64,000 bases of DNA. Source: Taeniopygia guttata (Eukaryota; Chordata; Aves; Passeriformes; Estrildidae). Of this stretch, positions 26,001 through 41,132 are shown piece after piece. The stretch covers positions 61,772,501-61,836,500 of the forward strand of contig NC_133024.1 in assembly GCF_048771995.1 (NCBI RefSeq), in the 5' to 3' direction. Both the position numbers and the translations under genes were made by a program. Below the pieces are notes generated by a model. The model saw only the letters and a program-made list of their open reading frames with translations. It ran no database searches and was not told where the DNA came from. How positions within the stretch are numbered: position 1 is the first letter of the stretch; every line of letters starts with the position of its first letter.

Positions 26001-29000
26001 AGCCAAGAAGTAATGATTCCAGATTTACACCAGAAGAACCAAATTCAACATCTGGATCACAATTTCATCCACAGTAAAAAACTTCAAATCATTAAGCTTC
26101 TGTGTACATGTGCTGGGGCAAGGTGGGGAGTGGTGGGTGTGTGTACAAGATGGTGTGTCTCTCTGAAATGTTAACACCAGGTAATTTTATGATTCTATTC
26201 ATAAAATCTGAGAGAGAGAATTGTGTCTCACACACCTAACTAAAAATTATAAACAAAAAAATATGATGTTCATCTGACTCTTTAAATTTTACTGTAATTT
26301 TTTTCTGTCTATGCTATTTATAGAGTATTTTTCACTGCATACACCAGCTGCATAACCACTGCTATTTGGATATGATCAAGTTAAAGTGTTAGGACAAAGA
26401 GAGGCAACCATTAAATTCTGGGGGGAAGTAGGAGGGGCCTGGAGCTGAAAAATAGAAGTATTTTGCATTATGAATTCCTGCATGTGATTACTCTTCCTCA
26501 GCAGGGGTCCTCTTTCCAGTTCTCCTCAAAGCAAGACTGTCGGGGCATGCCTGGCCAGGTGCAGTACAATGAGACAGTGCTTGCCTGTCACCACATCACA
26601 AAGGCCTCCCATGGTAAAAGAGCTGTGAAGAAGCATTGCTCTGTCTGTCCTCCTTTCCAGATAAAAAGATAGTGCATTACTTTCAGAGCAGAACTTCCAA
26701 AGACCTACAGACACAAAGAAAAGCTTGGACATAGAAGCTGCTAGTGGAATCAGCATGCTACCTGTGTGACTTGGGAGATAAATCTTGAACAAAGATCAGG
26801 AAAATAAACTATCCGACTGGAATGAGGCATTCCTTTCCTTCTGCTTGTTTCATGGAGATTTCTATTTATATTTTGAGATATTGTTAATGAAAATCAATGC
26901 TAGTTTGGGGTAAACCCCACAGAAAGGCTGTTTCTCACTCATGAGCTTTGGTTGTCTACAGGGAGAAACAGGGAAGGCTGTTGATCTTGTGCAAGTGGGA
27001 ATTCAGAGAACAAGGACTGCCTCTTCATGCAGAGTTGCTGTGCTCTCTGTGTGCTGAGTGGTCACATCCATGTCTCCATCACTCTGTAGGAACAGCCTCT
27101 AGGACAGGCTTAAAGGCATCTGAAACTGAGCTCTTCCTGAATGAGTGGATAGGGCCTGTGGATTTATTTCATTCCTGGAGGAGATGCATACAACAGGTCA
27201 GCTGAATAACCACAGACTTCACCTGATCCATTGACTAGATCTCCATCATCCTGGAGCTTAGACTTCTAACTTAGGTGTGTACACTGACATACAGAAGTCT
27301 GAACTTCCTAACAACTCAACCCCTTGGTCTGGCAGAAGGGTCTGGCAGGAGGCACTGGCATAGATGTGCTCTCCAAGCCACAGAGAAGGAGCAAAATGCC
27401 TTTACTTACTCACATGTGTTACTTGAATCAGTAACACCATCATACAGAGTACAAGTCATGAAGATATTTCTGATTCCTCCCTGAGTTCTGAAGAATGTGG
27501 AGCACAATGATTCAGGTAACATACAGACAAAATCATCCAATCTGGTTCCCTCTGAAAATGATCCTGCCGGTGATAGGGCTGGAGACAGGGGAGCCAGAAA
27601 GCAGGACACAGCATTTTCCTAACTTCTTGATTTTATAAAAGCAATTTCCAAGGAAAAATAAAGAAATTGGATAAATCCCTGTCAAGAGGTCTTTGGAGTG
27701 GGCATGTAAGGGTTCCTCCATGCTTTGTCCAGGATGTATGATCCCTGAAACATAACACAAGTGGAAAAAATAAACATACGAGGAAAGAAAATATAGTCCT
27801 TTAGCCTTATCTCTTTGGAGAGTCTTACCTCTTCTATCCTATATATTTTCAACTCAGTGCAGAGGTCTCTGCTCCTCCCCTGTTGAGAAAGAAGTTCAAT
27901 CAATGCCATAGATTAAAAACTATACAGAATCATCAATCATTCATCAGAATATGTGTTCCTTTGCATCTTCCACATCTGAGCAACTTCCAGACAGCCCAGA
28001 AAAGCCCTTGGTAGAGTGCTAAGGCCTATCCTGATGGATCAGATGCTACAAAAACCTGAGTAAGAAGGAGTCTCTGGCCCAGTGGGAGCAGGAAAAGGCT
28101 GAGAAGGAAAGGGCGATAACATGAGTTTATAGGAGCAGTTAACACCAAGATGTCAAAAGTAGACTTTGGATTCCCAGTTTGAAATAAATAAATAGATGTC
28201 ACTCTTATCTTCCTAGTGAAAGTCCTGATAGAGATAGGTCCTCTCATGGTTGCTTTCTAGATCTTCAGTACCAACAGCATAAAGCAGCCAGGAGTAAATT
28301 CAAACACCTTCCCAGTAGAGCTACTGATATTGATTTGATTTTGAATTATTTTCTGATTGCCCTGTAAGCATCAACAAAGCAGCATGAAAATTGCAGAGGG
28401 AGAGACAGAGGTATATTTAGGCCACAGTCAGGCTGAACTGCTCTGAGATATTGCACATGTTGCAAAGAAAAGACTTGTGATTCATTTCACCTACCTTTGG
28501 ATTGCTAGAAGTCGTGCATGTAGACAGGGCTAACTGGCTAGAGCCCTTTATAGATTGTGAGAGAAAGGTATTTTGATAAGGTGATTCATCCTACCCATCC
28601 TATCCCTGTGAAGAATATTTTGCATGAATCAGCCTCTGGTGACTGCACAGGGAGCTGAGCCATGGCTTGTGCTGGATGCACAAGTCCTTAATTGGTTAGA
28701 GTCAATCCAGACAGAGTTCTACAGATTGAAGAGGAGCCCATGTGCCCTGTCAAGAAGAGTTCACATGTCTGCAATTTTTTATACCTAATAGAAAATTCTT
28801 AGATCAGTCAGTCCACTTTTTCTGCATGCTCTTGTATTTTGGCTACAAATATCATTAAATTTTTCTTCCTGTTCTCCTGATATTAGTGCAATAAGCCACT
28901 ACCAGAGAAATACAGTTATAGTGGGAAGTGAGGGACGGGGGTGGGGGGAAGGACAAATAAGACACACTGCATGCAAAACCATTTCAGAGGCTGAGAGCAA

Positions 29001-29239
29001 AAAATCAGAGTGCAAGTAGAACAGCCTGAGTTTTTCTGGCGAGTTTGCAGGCACAACACAAGTAAACATCTGAAAGACAAAACTACTATCAGCTCAGCAT
29101 AGAAAGCAAGCTGCCAGATCCAGAAAAAAACGAGAGTGAGGCCCAACTTAAGCATGTGTGTGCATGCTGAAAAGAGCCAGAAAATCTCTACAAATGTCAC
29201 CATCCACTCTGGTTTGATATATGGGCCCCAGAGGCCAAG
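20036..29239. other. Probable pseudogene intron, no exon recognised
   Basis: AT-rich sequence with a (GTTT)n run at 20295-20318, a poly-A run at 23551-23568 and GT-rich DNA at about 24196-24218. No repeat family was recognised. If the cyclase relics at 29-30 kb are real, this is one long intron. Confidence 0.4.
20295..20318. repeat. (GTTT)n microsatellite
   Basis: Several GTTT units run into a T tract. Confidence 0.85.
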
Positions 29240-29360
29240 AACTTGACTCTCAGGTCTTTTTTTGTGCAAACTGTGACATCTCAGACTCATATTAAGAGCT
29301 ATCTATATGTTTTGGCTCAATATCTGCCCACTTATGTTGGTGGAAGGAACTTCAGATTCA
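29240..29360 (-). pseudogene. GUCY1B2: Possible guanylate cyclase relic (FSDVVTFTN region)
   Basis: On the minus strand, TCTGAAGTT...TTCCACCAACATA could be a decayed copy of the codons for SDVVTFTNI. It is followed at the right spacing by GAGCC (the EP of CEPIQ) and AATATG (the NM of VNMLNSM). There are several indels and in-frame stops. The order relative to the two clear pseudo-exons is correct. The alignment was done by eye and short matches can arise by chance. Confidence 0.3.
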
Positions 29361-29979
29361 CACCAACCTAACAGAGTTTATTTTGCCATCTCTCTGTGTT
29401 TAGTCTTCATATTAATAATTAAGTCAAGCAATGTAGATTGGGCTGGAAATTCCTTCCTGAGGACAGGAGCTGTATTCCATGCAAACCACCCAGCAGGCAC
29501 TGAAACTCTTGTTTCAAAAATTACTAGCAAGAAACCTAACTACTCATTTTTACCTAAATATTGTCATTGTTAAGCTGTGCATTACCATGGGCTTGTTATT
29601 TAAGATTTCTGCTGAATAAGAATACACCCCAAAAGTAATGAGCTCACTAATGACACCATGAACTCATTGAGGATTTTTTTCAGTAAAAATGTACTTTCTG
29701 TGATCTGTTAATGAAATAATTCCTCCTGTCAATGAACCAGGGCTGTGGAGAGATGAGTAGCATGAGTTTCCCAGTGGAGTATTTCCCAGCCCATGCCACA
29801 TCACAGGGTGAGTTGCACAGACTCCCCTTCCCCAGCTCAGGAAGTTCTTCCAGTCAAGGCCATCTCCCTCAAAGGATTGTTGTCATTTGGTATGGCATTG
29901 GCTCACAGCTCTCCTCCACTTAGAAGAGGGTGGAGAGTCATCACTGAGCCAAGTGGGTCTCTGCCAGCTGTTTGCTGCC

Positions 29980-30056
29980 TCCTGACACAGGTTGGCCAAA
30001 TGAGCGAGTCTGTTTTATCACACTTGACACATGAAACCCAGAGAGGAAAGGTAAAC
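29980..30056 (-). pseudogene. GUCY1B2: Possible guanylate cyclase relic (KKKTETLL...HVAN region)
   Basis: On the minus strand, an acceptor-like CCTGTTGCCAG precedes a sequence that reads K-x-x-K-T-D-S-L and, after an apparent deletion of about 20 bases, H-L-A-N-x-x-Q-E. The family has KKKTETLLYAMLPEHVANQLKEG here, at the signalling-helix to catalytic-domain junction. The position is upstream of the 29.3 kb relic, as required. Confidence is low because the match is short and was made by eye. Confidence 0.3.
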
Positions 30057-30065
30057 CTGGCAACA

Positions 30066-33000
30066 GGTAAAGGTATTATTCATCTCATGGGCAAATGAAT
30101 CTCTCGCCACTGATGAGAGATGTCTCTGCCTCTTCTGAGTTCTTTCCTGATTTACACTGAGCATAAGTCACTCAGCTTCTATGGGGATATGCCTCAGCAC
30201 TGAATTTTGGCACAAGCTGCTCAGAATTAATTATAATTGTGAAGTGAAGAGACACTGGAGCCCCAAGTCTATTGATAATTCTTCTCACCATGTAATCAGA
30301 TTTTAACCTTCTTTCACCCCATTACAAAAATCCTCATTTGGACCAATACTTATCTTCTGGAGGATAAAATACATGCGTTTTATGCAGGTCCCTTTGCCAA
30401 ATGTCTCTATAATGACATTTCAGAAATGAATTGATAAATCCATACTAAAGGAAGGGAAAATACTAACATATTTTACCTCATTAAATAAAAAGGGAAAAAC
30501 AGAGCTCATGAAATTCTAGTTAAAGTGTGATGGCAAGCCCCTTAAAAAAGAAACAGTGCCCTAATTTTTGTGTACATTCATTTTTTTAATAATTCTGCTC
30601 ATTTTGACCCCCAGTCCTAAATTCTTCACATCAATAATTCAAGTTTCTGTAAAGAAAACAGTAAATTTTAAAGGAAGAGTGTGACTAAATACAGCTACAA
30701 GAAAATCTCTGGGCAATTTGAATCTTTCTAGAACCAATGTAGCTGAACTATTGACAGATTAAAAAGAGGAAATTAATGGATCTCATATCAGATTTTGGGA
30801 AAACCACACAAAAATTGGCATTTTTATCTGACATTCAAAGCTTGCTGTTGGATTTTTGTTCTCTCACCTCGTATTTTCATGTTTAACAGTGATTCTGGAA
30901 GAAGCTCACCAGGGTCATACTGTCTGCTTGCTGCTTCTCTCCTCTCTGCAGCAACCAAGTTACACCTGGTCATTGTTGTTCTGGCACAGCAGGTGTGATT
31001 TTCTTTTCTTCTTCATGACTTCTTTATTTTTTTTTAATGGTACATCAGTTTTGTGTGCCTCTTGCAAGAGCCCTGAGACATAGTCGTGTGAGTATAAGAG
31101 CAGCAGCATTTCTCAAATTCACAAAGCATTTATGCAAATTCTGGTTTTGTGAGTAACTGAACTTTGAGGAGCAGTGTCAACAAATTCTTGGGGTTCAAAT
31201 TAAATGAGAAGATCAGTAACAACCACAGCCCTTCAGGAAGAGAGCAGCAAAGGCTGCAGAAATCTGACAAAGCTGTGGGACAGTCCTTTCAGAATGACAC
31301 AACTCCAGAGCTTAAAGTTGGTAGGCTTACAGGCAGAAAGACTGGCCTAATTCTAGACTTGTCATCAGTCTAATTTAATTCCTAGAAGTGAAGCTGTGTT
31401 TGCTCAAGCTTGGCTCCACACCAGCTTTTCCAGAAGCAGTCAGGCACCAGTGCATTTGTCAGAGTCACTTTACTCCCACTGATGCTAGTTACGTGCCTTT
31501 TGAAAATCCCACTTAAGGTGACTGCAAATCCTGCCCCAAGTGTACTCACCTGGGTTTATTCAACTGCAATTACAGGGCAGCTCTACTTGCACCCGAGTCC
31601 TTCCACCAAACCCCTCACTTTCCTGGCACAGCAATATCTGTATCCCTGACGAGAGGGTGGCAAAATTAATTCTGCATATTGGAAACTGAAAAGTGAAGCT
31701 ATTGAAGGGTGAGAATGCTGTGAATCAGTTCTCTCAGTGAAGTGATACTAAAGCTAGCTCTAACTTAGGAAGAGCTTGTTTATTCTTGATCCAGCCACTT
31801 CTCCCCTTGCTGTTCCACATACAAATACCTGAATTTGATGGCAGCATGTTTGTCAGTTAGAAAGGACTGTGTCACATCCAGCCACAACCAAGCACAGACT
31901 GAGAGCCTGCATGTGAGCAGTGCCAGGGCTGATGGGTCTTTTTAATTTAATTCAGGGAACCTTATTATTAACCTGAATATTTTGAGACCACAGAGCCATC
32001 TAAATCTGCCATGGCTGACTTGTGGTCATAAGCAGTGCAAAGACATCTTCCTTTTATTCCCCTTTAAATCAGTGTTTTGGCATAAAACAGAGGAAAAAAA
32101 TTCTAGAAGTTTAGCTTTCATGCCCTAAACATAAACATATCCCTGGAAGACATACCAGCAGCTGATGCAGGAATGGGAGCAGGTTAGTTTTTGACTAACC
32201 AAACTGCTTGAATTAGTAAATTCTGAAATAACAGCATTGCTAATCTCAAGAAGCTGGAAACCTGATATATTGATTCTCCTGGGCCTGCAAGAAACTCCTT
32301 AGCTCAAACCTATCTCAAGACTGATCTTCTGGATGTTAAATTCTTCTGCTCATCCTTTTTTAATCCATCTTTGTATTTTCTGTACCTTAAGAGTGCATTG
32401 CTCCCAGTGATGACATTACTTTGTCCATTTGTTTCCAGACACAGTCAAAGGCAAGTGGTCACCATCTCAGCCATGATTTACTGAGGTCTCAGTGTCCCCT
32501 ATGATGTCATGGCTGTTTATATCCTAAGGAAATCTCTCCCTGGAAAAGTAAACTCATTTAAAAAACTAATGATGATTGGAAACTGCTAAAAAACTGCCTG
32601 GGAAATAAGGAGCCCAGAAGTGAATAACAGATACACACTGACTGTCTCTCGATTAAGCAGAGCAAAACTTCCCTTTTACTTTCATCCTCAGTTCTCTTGT
32701 GGTTCACAGAAATAGGAGAGTTGCAGAATAGCTAGGAATGAACTGCCACCGTGTGGCCAAGGCACAATTTTAGTTACCTTTCTAGAAATCTTCAACAGCT
32801 GATGCTGTAAGTGACAGTCCCCAGTACTTAATTGTGGGTTTTGTCCTCAATCACCTATTTTATTTAGGTGTCATGCACTGTGTCTTCCTGTCAGTGCCCA
32901 TGAGCTTCTTGGCAAAGTCTTGCTTCCTTCTCAATCTCACTTTAATAAAAGGGTGGAATACATCACTTTTAATTCCATAAATTCTTTTTACATTTTCTCT

Positions 33001-36000
33001 AATAGGTTACCTCATCTTCTGTGAGGAGTCGGGGTATCAGTCACTGAGTCATTTGGGTGGTGATGCCGGGTCTTGCCTTATAAAAGATGGAAAATATTTT
33101 AATATAACAAGCCTAGTAGTAGAAAACTTGTCATCATGCACTAAATTGCTGCTAATCAAACTGCAGGCTTTAGCTTCTGCTTCTCAGTCTGGTCTGAAGC
33201 AGCTGGGCTCATTTGTCATGATTTGCCCTAAAAATTCTTCCAGAACATTTTTCTACCTGTTAAATTCACAACAGCTAAAGAATCATTCCGGACTTCATGC
33301 AGCCTGTTTTATCTTTACAGTGGGCATAATTCAGATCTACAGACCCAAAAGTTGGCAAAAGCCTCCTAAACACTGCCTGCTGTGGTTGGTCAGCTTCATG
33401 TGGCTTTCATCTCCTTGTGGACGTGCCCCACCACTAAATCACAAGAGGCACTCTCCCAAATTTACCCAAGCAGAATGACAAACTGACCCAACAGCTGTGA
33501 AAATTTTCAAGACACCCACTAGGTGTGAATCTAATATTTTTAATACACCCCCTCAAAGCTGGAGCAGCAGATAACCATGTATTTTTCTATACATTACCTC
33601 GTAGGACTTTCTGCATTACTCAAGGCAATGCTGACACCTTCTGCCTTCATCATAACTTTAGGGCACTGCAAGATTCAAACCAGAGTTTACATCTTGTCCA
33701 GCTGCCAACTTTCCATTAGCTGCCTATATTTCTTCTGTTTCTGCCAAAGACCCTTACGATTTCACCTCACTTACATGTATTGTGATTACACTGAGTTGCT
33801 CAACACAAAAGGACAACAAAATTATTTTGAATCCTCCAGGACATGATTTCCTCAGCAGACTTCACCTCTCTTCAGTTGCTGAATTCTTGTACACAGTGTC
33901 TTTAGTTTTTCAAAGACAGATGGGGATGTGGTGTCACAGAAATTTGAAGCTAGGGCCCCTTCAGAGCTAGTACTCAGCAATGACACAAGCTAGAGGGACC
34001 TGACATATCCTAATACTTCAGCTGAGCTGGATTTGAAACAACAAAATATGGGATATTTTTGCAAAGATCTTGCCTATTATTCCAGTGCACTCTGGAAAAA
34101 ACCTGTTGGGGATCAGTGCTGCAAGGAACACTGGCACACAGTGACCTTGATCGATAGAGCTCCTGCTTGATGCCCTTCACTCCCATGGCCTGGGAGCATG
34201 ACTGAAAGGGCTCACTAACAATCTCTTCAAAATATCTAGGTCATGTGGAGCTCTGCCAGTCATGAACAACTCTTCTGTGTGATTGGCATTGTCAGAACAC
34301 CTCTAGTAGCTGCTTAATTTCTAGGATGCTGTGCCTGAAAATAACTGCAGGTTGCAGCAAGGTCTTTTAGAGGACATACCCATGGCAGAATCCCTTCAGT
34401 GTCCATGCGAAGAGCTCTGCCTGCCAAGCCATGAGGGAATGATTCAGCGCAGACAGGGAGCACTTTTGTAGGGCAACCAACTGCTCCTGAAAGTGTGTAG
34501 AAAGCCTAGGGTGAGCCAGGGCCAGGCAGGGGCAGGGGTCTGTCTTGGGATAATGCAGACGGTGCTGCCATCAACACAAAATCCTTCTCTGAGGGGACAG
34601 ATGACACTGGGGATGGAGATGCTGCCCTTTCCTCTCTCCTACTCCCTTTCTGTTTAGCTGCCTCCTCTAGCACAGGTAGCACAAGACCTTGGAACCCTCA
34701 GCTCCCACCTCCACAGAGGGTGCCCTAAGGTGCGCGGGTTGTTCTCCAGAGCTCTGTTGGATCTGAGCCATGTTCAGTGAGGACTATACAAGGGCTAGAA
34801 GAAGAAGAAAAGTGCCTGTATTCCTAGGATAGGTGATAGAACATGTTCTCAGAGAAAAACTGGTTTATTTCACCTGCTTAATTAGAATTTCCTAAGATGA
34901 TGACTTTCTTGAAGTGAACTTTAAGAAGAGTAAAAAACCACTGAATCCAAATAGAAATTATAAATCTGATTTCCCCCCGCCTTTGTCTCTTATTCATAAA
35001 AGCAAACCCAATTTCACACTGAAGCTTCTGTGCTGGACAGCAGGGGGACTCTCCCCCTCTATCACAACCAGATGATCAGAGATATCTCTGTTTTACAAGG
35101 AACAGACAAGAGGTTACAGGGAAGGTCACACATATTGAAGCAGTCTGGTTCTGCACATCAAAATGCATTCTTAAAACAATAGAAAAGAGATCAGTTACTC
35201 CAATGCATAAAACTTGGCACTATGTACATGAAACACATCCCAGGGCTGAAGAACATTGGAATCCTTTTCTTCTTTCTTCTCATCAGTATTTTAATTATGC
35301 ACATGCATAAATCTGTTATAGTAACTCAAACAAGATGTTGAGATTTTCTGTCAGCACTCATCCATGTTGCAGGTTCTAGTAACAAAAAGATGCCCACACA
35401 GTCAGTAAAAATGTTCCTCGGCAACTTCAGTATGAAATTCTGTTTGGAGAGGAGTTTCAGGGTGACACAGTTGCCAAAAATGTACAGTTCTGAGCACGGT
35501 CCCCCTTCTCTCACATATACACGGAACTGCAACCTTGAGGCATGCCAGAACCCAGGGGTGTGTTTGGAACATGCTGTGCTCTGGCTATCCCACCTGGCTG
35601 CGTGGAATTCAGTGATAACATTCAGAGGCAGAATAGTTTTAAGGGCATTCAGCTGACAGTACAGAACTGGGGAGGTAAAAAGGCAGCAACACAGTATAAA
35701 GGATATAGACTATTGTGAAAAGCACCCACAGAAGGGAGAAAAATCCCAGACCTTAATTTAAACTCTTCTTGAATATGTATCAATTATGTTGTTTAAACTG
35801 GTCATTTTCAAGAGGATGCAAACTAGGCCAAAAGCAGCAAAAGCACATCCAGAATTGAAGTGCTACAGAAACAATTCTTCCATCCCCATTCACAAACATC
35901 ACTAGAAAAAGAACCAAAAGGCTTTAATCAAACAGGATATGCCAGCTCTGAATGGAGGATCATATGGTTTTTTGGCACTTTCCTATCTTATGACAGAAAG

Positions 36001-37398
36001 TGGCCTAGATCATTAAGTTCAGAGATATACTTGCAACACATGGCAGAAATGCCTTTTGAATAATTTAGTCACAAAGACTGGGAACACAAATCAGCAAGAA
36101 TTACCACCTGCCAAATGTTCTGTGTGAGGGCACAAGGTTTATGGAGGTTTTGGTATATTAAATGGTCTATATTGATGGCCAGCACCTTAGGAAATTCATC
36201 CAAGCATGTGGACACAAAAACTACTGATCATAGAAACAAGAAAACACTAGCAAATCACCACCTGGTCATTTCAGTGCTGCCATGATCCATCTGTCATAGT
36301 CCAGCGCCAGCTGAACAATGACAGATGAAAAAAAATCAGAGTAAGCAAAAGCTTGGTCCCAAACACCTTAGCAAATTCTTAACACAAACTATGAGCTGGG
36401 CAAAACAGGCAGAGCATGTGTCTTATTAATTCCAAGTATCACATGGAATACATATCACCTCCAAGATGAAGAGGAACACTTCTAGACTGCATTCATCCTA
36501 ATAGAATGTCTTTAATGATAGAGTAGCAGAATTCCAAATATTGGGTATAATCTGAAGGTGATGTGGCAGTTTTGTCCGCAAGTTCTCTTCTGCCCCTGAG
36601 AACAAATCATTCACAAAATGTTCTCCATGACTTTAGGCTTTTCTAGTGTACATTGGTGTCTACATTCATCAGCTAGGTGTTAAAATAGATGAAAACTAGC
36701 ACCTGGTGTAACCATATGAAAAAAGTTGCATACATTTTTGCATGCAGTGAATATTTTGATGTATCCAACAACAGAACCAATAGCAAGCAGAGTACAAAAC
36801 ATACTGGAGCACACTGTTCCCCCAAACACAAGTTTCTAATGCTGATTCTCACACTCCAGTGCTTTTCTGCTCATGCTGCAGACTGAGTGTATCTCGGTGT
36901 GGCTGTATACTCTCAGAACATAGAGTCAATGATGGCACATACAAATTTTTACAAGCAACAGGAGAAAATTCTGCTTCACTGCTCTGACATTGGAAGCACT
37001 GCTGCAAAAACTCCAACATATTCACTGAATTCCTTGAACTGCTTTGCAGTACTGGAGTCAGAAGAAAAATTACTGCACCAGGCAATCTCTGAATCATTGC
37101 TTTCTGTAACAGCACTAGAAAAAAAGGCTTGTCACGCTGGAGTTCCACCCAAGCTGAATGACAAAGCAGTATTGTTAGGCACAGAATATTTGATGTGTTA
37201 AGCCCTCATATGAGCCCAAGATTGGAATAGCCATGGCTTAAAATACGTCCCCTACAAAGAACCTTCAGTGACTGCACAGGTCACTTCTGGAGTGTAAATG
37301 ATGGATCAGTATTTAAAAAAGCAAACAAACAAACAAACAGGTCTTACATGCCCGATTTCATATATTCTCTCTTCAAGTGAAAAGGGAACATTCTTCTT
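30066..37398. other. Unannotated DNA downstream of C13orf42
   Basis: No exon was firmly recognised. The part next to 37398 may contain the 3' UTR of C13orf42; no clear minus-strand AATAAA was found within about 1 kb. An (AAAC)n run lies at 37321-37339. Further upstream cyclase exons, if any survive, would lie here. Confidence 0.35.
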
Positions 37399-37656
<258 letters not shown>

Positions 37657-38298
37657 TTAATAGATTGTCAGTGACATTTTTATCTGCACAGTGAGGGAAC
37701 ACAGCAAGGGTGCTTGCTGGGTCCTTCCTGGAGGTAGAGATCAAGAGACAAACCTTGTTTCACTGCAGGATATCACTTGAGATGGGATTCATTTTATCGA
37801 GAATTTCAACACCTGCAGCATAAATATGTATATGAAAGCTAGTCCCTTCAAATACACTCCTTGGGCCCTGCTAAAATGACCTGCTTCAGCTATTCACCTC
37901 AGCCTGAAGGAAAGGTGAGAAATATCTATATCCCTCTGCTAATTATACAGGAGAGATGATGACCTTAGATTGGCACATCTTCATTTCTTTGGGCAATCCC
38001 ATCCTTTCTGATGAAAAGGTGGAGTTCAGCCCTGAGCAGAAGGCAAGCACTATCCCAACTCTGCACATGCTACGTTTGCCATGTAATGACTGCACATAAA
38101 ATAGTTGCATCCATTCAACAGGGAACAAGTGATGTATTACTTTAATTGCACATATTGCATGTAATGATCCTAGATTTGGGAAGCAAAATTAGAAGACAAC
38201 TCATTAATTAAATAAATTAATTAAACAAATGTGATGTCACAATGCTGTTCCTCTCTCTACCCTCTGCACACCAAAACCCATCATATTTGGCTGGTTTA

Positions 38299-38481
<183 letters not shown>

Positions 38482-41132
38482 TTAGCCAAGGTTTGGGCAG
38501 AATGATTTCTTAGTGAGCAAACCCCTTTTGAAAGATGTATTTGATGCCACACTTCAGGCTGTCAGAAAAGAAACACGGGTCCAGACTACTCCACAGTGTA
38601 GAAATCAAAGAAAACGGGACAGCAAATATCAAATATCATCTGACAAATATCCATCCTGTTGCATGTTCAAAAGCAACTATCTTCCACTTGGGCAGGTGTT
38701 AAGAAATCCCTCAGAATCCATGTACCGGGCCATTTAATGGGGTGGCTAAGTGACAGCTGGGCTTTGTGGCCAAATTTATTCTGCCTAGTACTAGGCTCCT
38801 AAGGAGACACACATTAGAAATGTAGTCATGCAGGGCTCCTTCTGTAATTAATTCTGGGCTCCAGTACCTTCAGAAGATGAGTCAGGACTTAAGTAGGCTG
38901 CACCCTCCTCTGCAGGCAGCTCTTTCTCTCAGCTGAAAAGGGATTGAGGGGTAACTTTGTTACTAATTTAAGCATCTTATTGAAATGCCTAGGTTAGGTG
39001 AAATTCATCCAGATCTAAATTGCTGAAGTCTTTTTGAAATTAAAAAGGATGGTGTGCATTAAAATATGAGTCATTCAACACTGTGATAATTCCCACAGGA
39101 AAGCCACACAGTTTAAAATTAGGAGCCTGTCTTGATGAGAAAGGAAATGCCTATCTATAAATGCTGAAGCAGTCATAAAACATGGGTTAGGGATTCTGAA
39201 GGTACATATGAGATGAATAATTCCTGCCAGGCTCTACCTAACAAAGAGACATATATTTTCCTTGCTAGTCCAAGTCAGGTATACTGTCAGGCTGCAATAC
39301 CAGCTCAGAAAATTGCTACCCTGGGTTTCAATGAGAGAAAAGGATACGTGCCATGTCACAGCTCTGAAAGACCAGACTGTTCCCTGTTCTGTGGAGGCAG
39401 AGATATGAACTAGCTGATTCCCCTCCTGACATTATGGGTTGATTGACATCTTCAGAAGTGTTAAAAGATAGCTGCTACCACACATCTACTGGAATTAGTT
39501 ACTGCTATTATGACTAAGCCCTTATTGGTTAAAAGGCATTTTAAAGACATGCCTATGTGCTCCCAGCATCTGACCCACTATTCTTTTCCACTAGACACAA
39601 GTGGCACATTTTGAATCCATGGCCAGACTGAAGTCCAGGACCCAGGGATCTTTGGATCAAGACTCCCATGAGGATAGGTTTGTCTGGACAAATTACCTTC
39701 CCATAAATCATGCAGCAAGTTAGAGAAAGAACTGACTTTCCACTGACAGGCAATTTAATAAGAACAGGTAACTTGGGACAAAACCATTCAGGCCTGGTGA
39801 TAACACAAACCTTGCAATCTGTGAACATAAAATGTGTAGTTACAAAGAAGAATAGTCTGAATCTTGTAAAAGTCTTCTTGACCTCTCCCTAATTTTTACA
39901 AAGCCAGAGATGTGCGGCTGTGACCCTGCCATTTGTGTTGGCAAGAATATCCTGCTGATGTTCCTGTCTGTTTCCAAGGGGATGGGTGATGAAGTGAGCA
40001 TGCCAGTCACTACCAGGACTGTTCATACACAGGGGCTAGCTGGCCAAAGTCAAATGACACCATTCTTAGCCTCAGACTGTGGGAGAGCCAATTGTTTGCC
40101 AAAAAACACATTAAGATTTTGGTGTTTTTCTTAAGCAGTATTTTCAGCAGTAACATTACTTAAAAAAATATGGCAGCAACATTATTTAAAGTCATAGCCT
40201 GGCCTAATCAGTAATTTCAGCCCTACATCCCTTCTTCCCACCATCCCCATCATTATCCAGCTTAAAGACTGCACTGGATAACCTGAAAGTCTCCTGTTGA
40301 AGTCTTGTTTGCAGTCGTGTTACCTAAACAGATCATCCCACTTGCTGCAGTCCTTTGTTTTGTCCTCACTGAACCAAGTCTAGAATCAAAGTAACCACTG
40401 AACTGTCTAGTAACATGCTAACCTATAAAACTTTTAATTCTAGGATACATCTACACCATAAAATAATCTAGACCATAGATGATATTCCAGTTTTATTTTT
40501 GTATTATCATTACAGTAAAGGGTGAAGAATTACACTATCTAGAAATGACCCACCAACTTACTCAGGAACAGAGAAAGGAAACCTTAAGAATTCCTCATGT
40601 CCCACATGCTACCAGAAGAGGCTGCACTGATGCTAAATTTAACACTGACATGTTAACTTACCACTCAGGGAAAAAAAAAAAAAAATCCTCCTTGTTTCAG
40701 TGAATTTATAATTATTTTGCATAAGTAATTTTGTCAATAACAAGGCTGCCAGGAAATCTATGGTTTACTGCATTTGTCAGCCATTAACAGCTATAAATAA
40801 TCATAGTGAAGGACTCTAAAGTAATTAAATAGAATGTCAGAGCTTGCTCTTTTATAATGTTTTCCATACTCTCATAACTTTTTCCTACTTTCTCTCTCCC
40901 AACATTTCCCCCCCTCAGACAGACATATACATTTCTTTCTATGACCAACCATTCATTTCTAATTTTACACAACTTAGTAAGAATCTTAAGGTATTTAGCA
41001 ACATTTCAAATAATGCAAAAGTAAAATGACAACTAGCTGAAAGCAATAAAGCAGAAAATCAATATAGGTGATATAGCTCAAATGATTTTGTTGCTTAAGA
41101 CTAAGCACATGTCAAAAGTTCTTGGAAATTAC

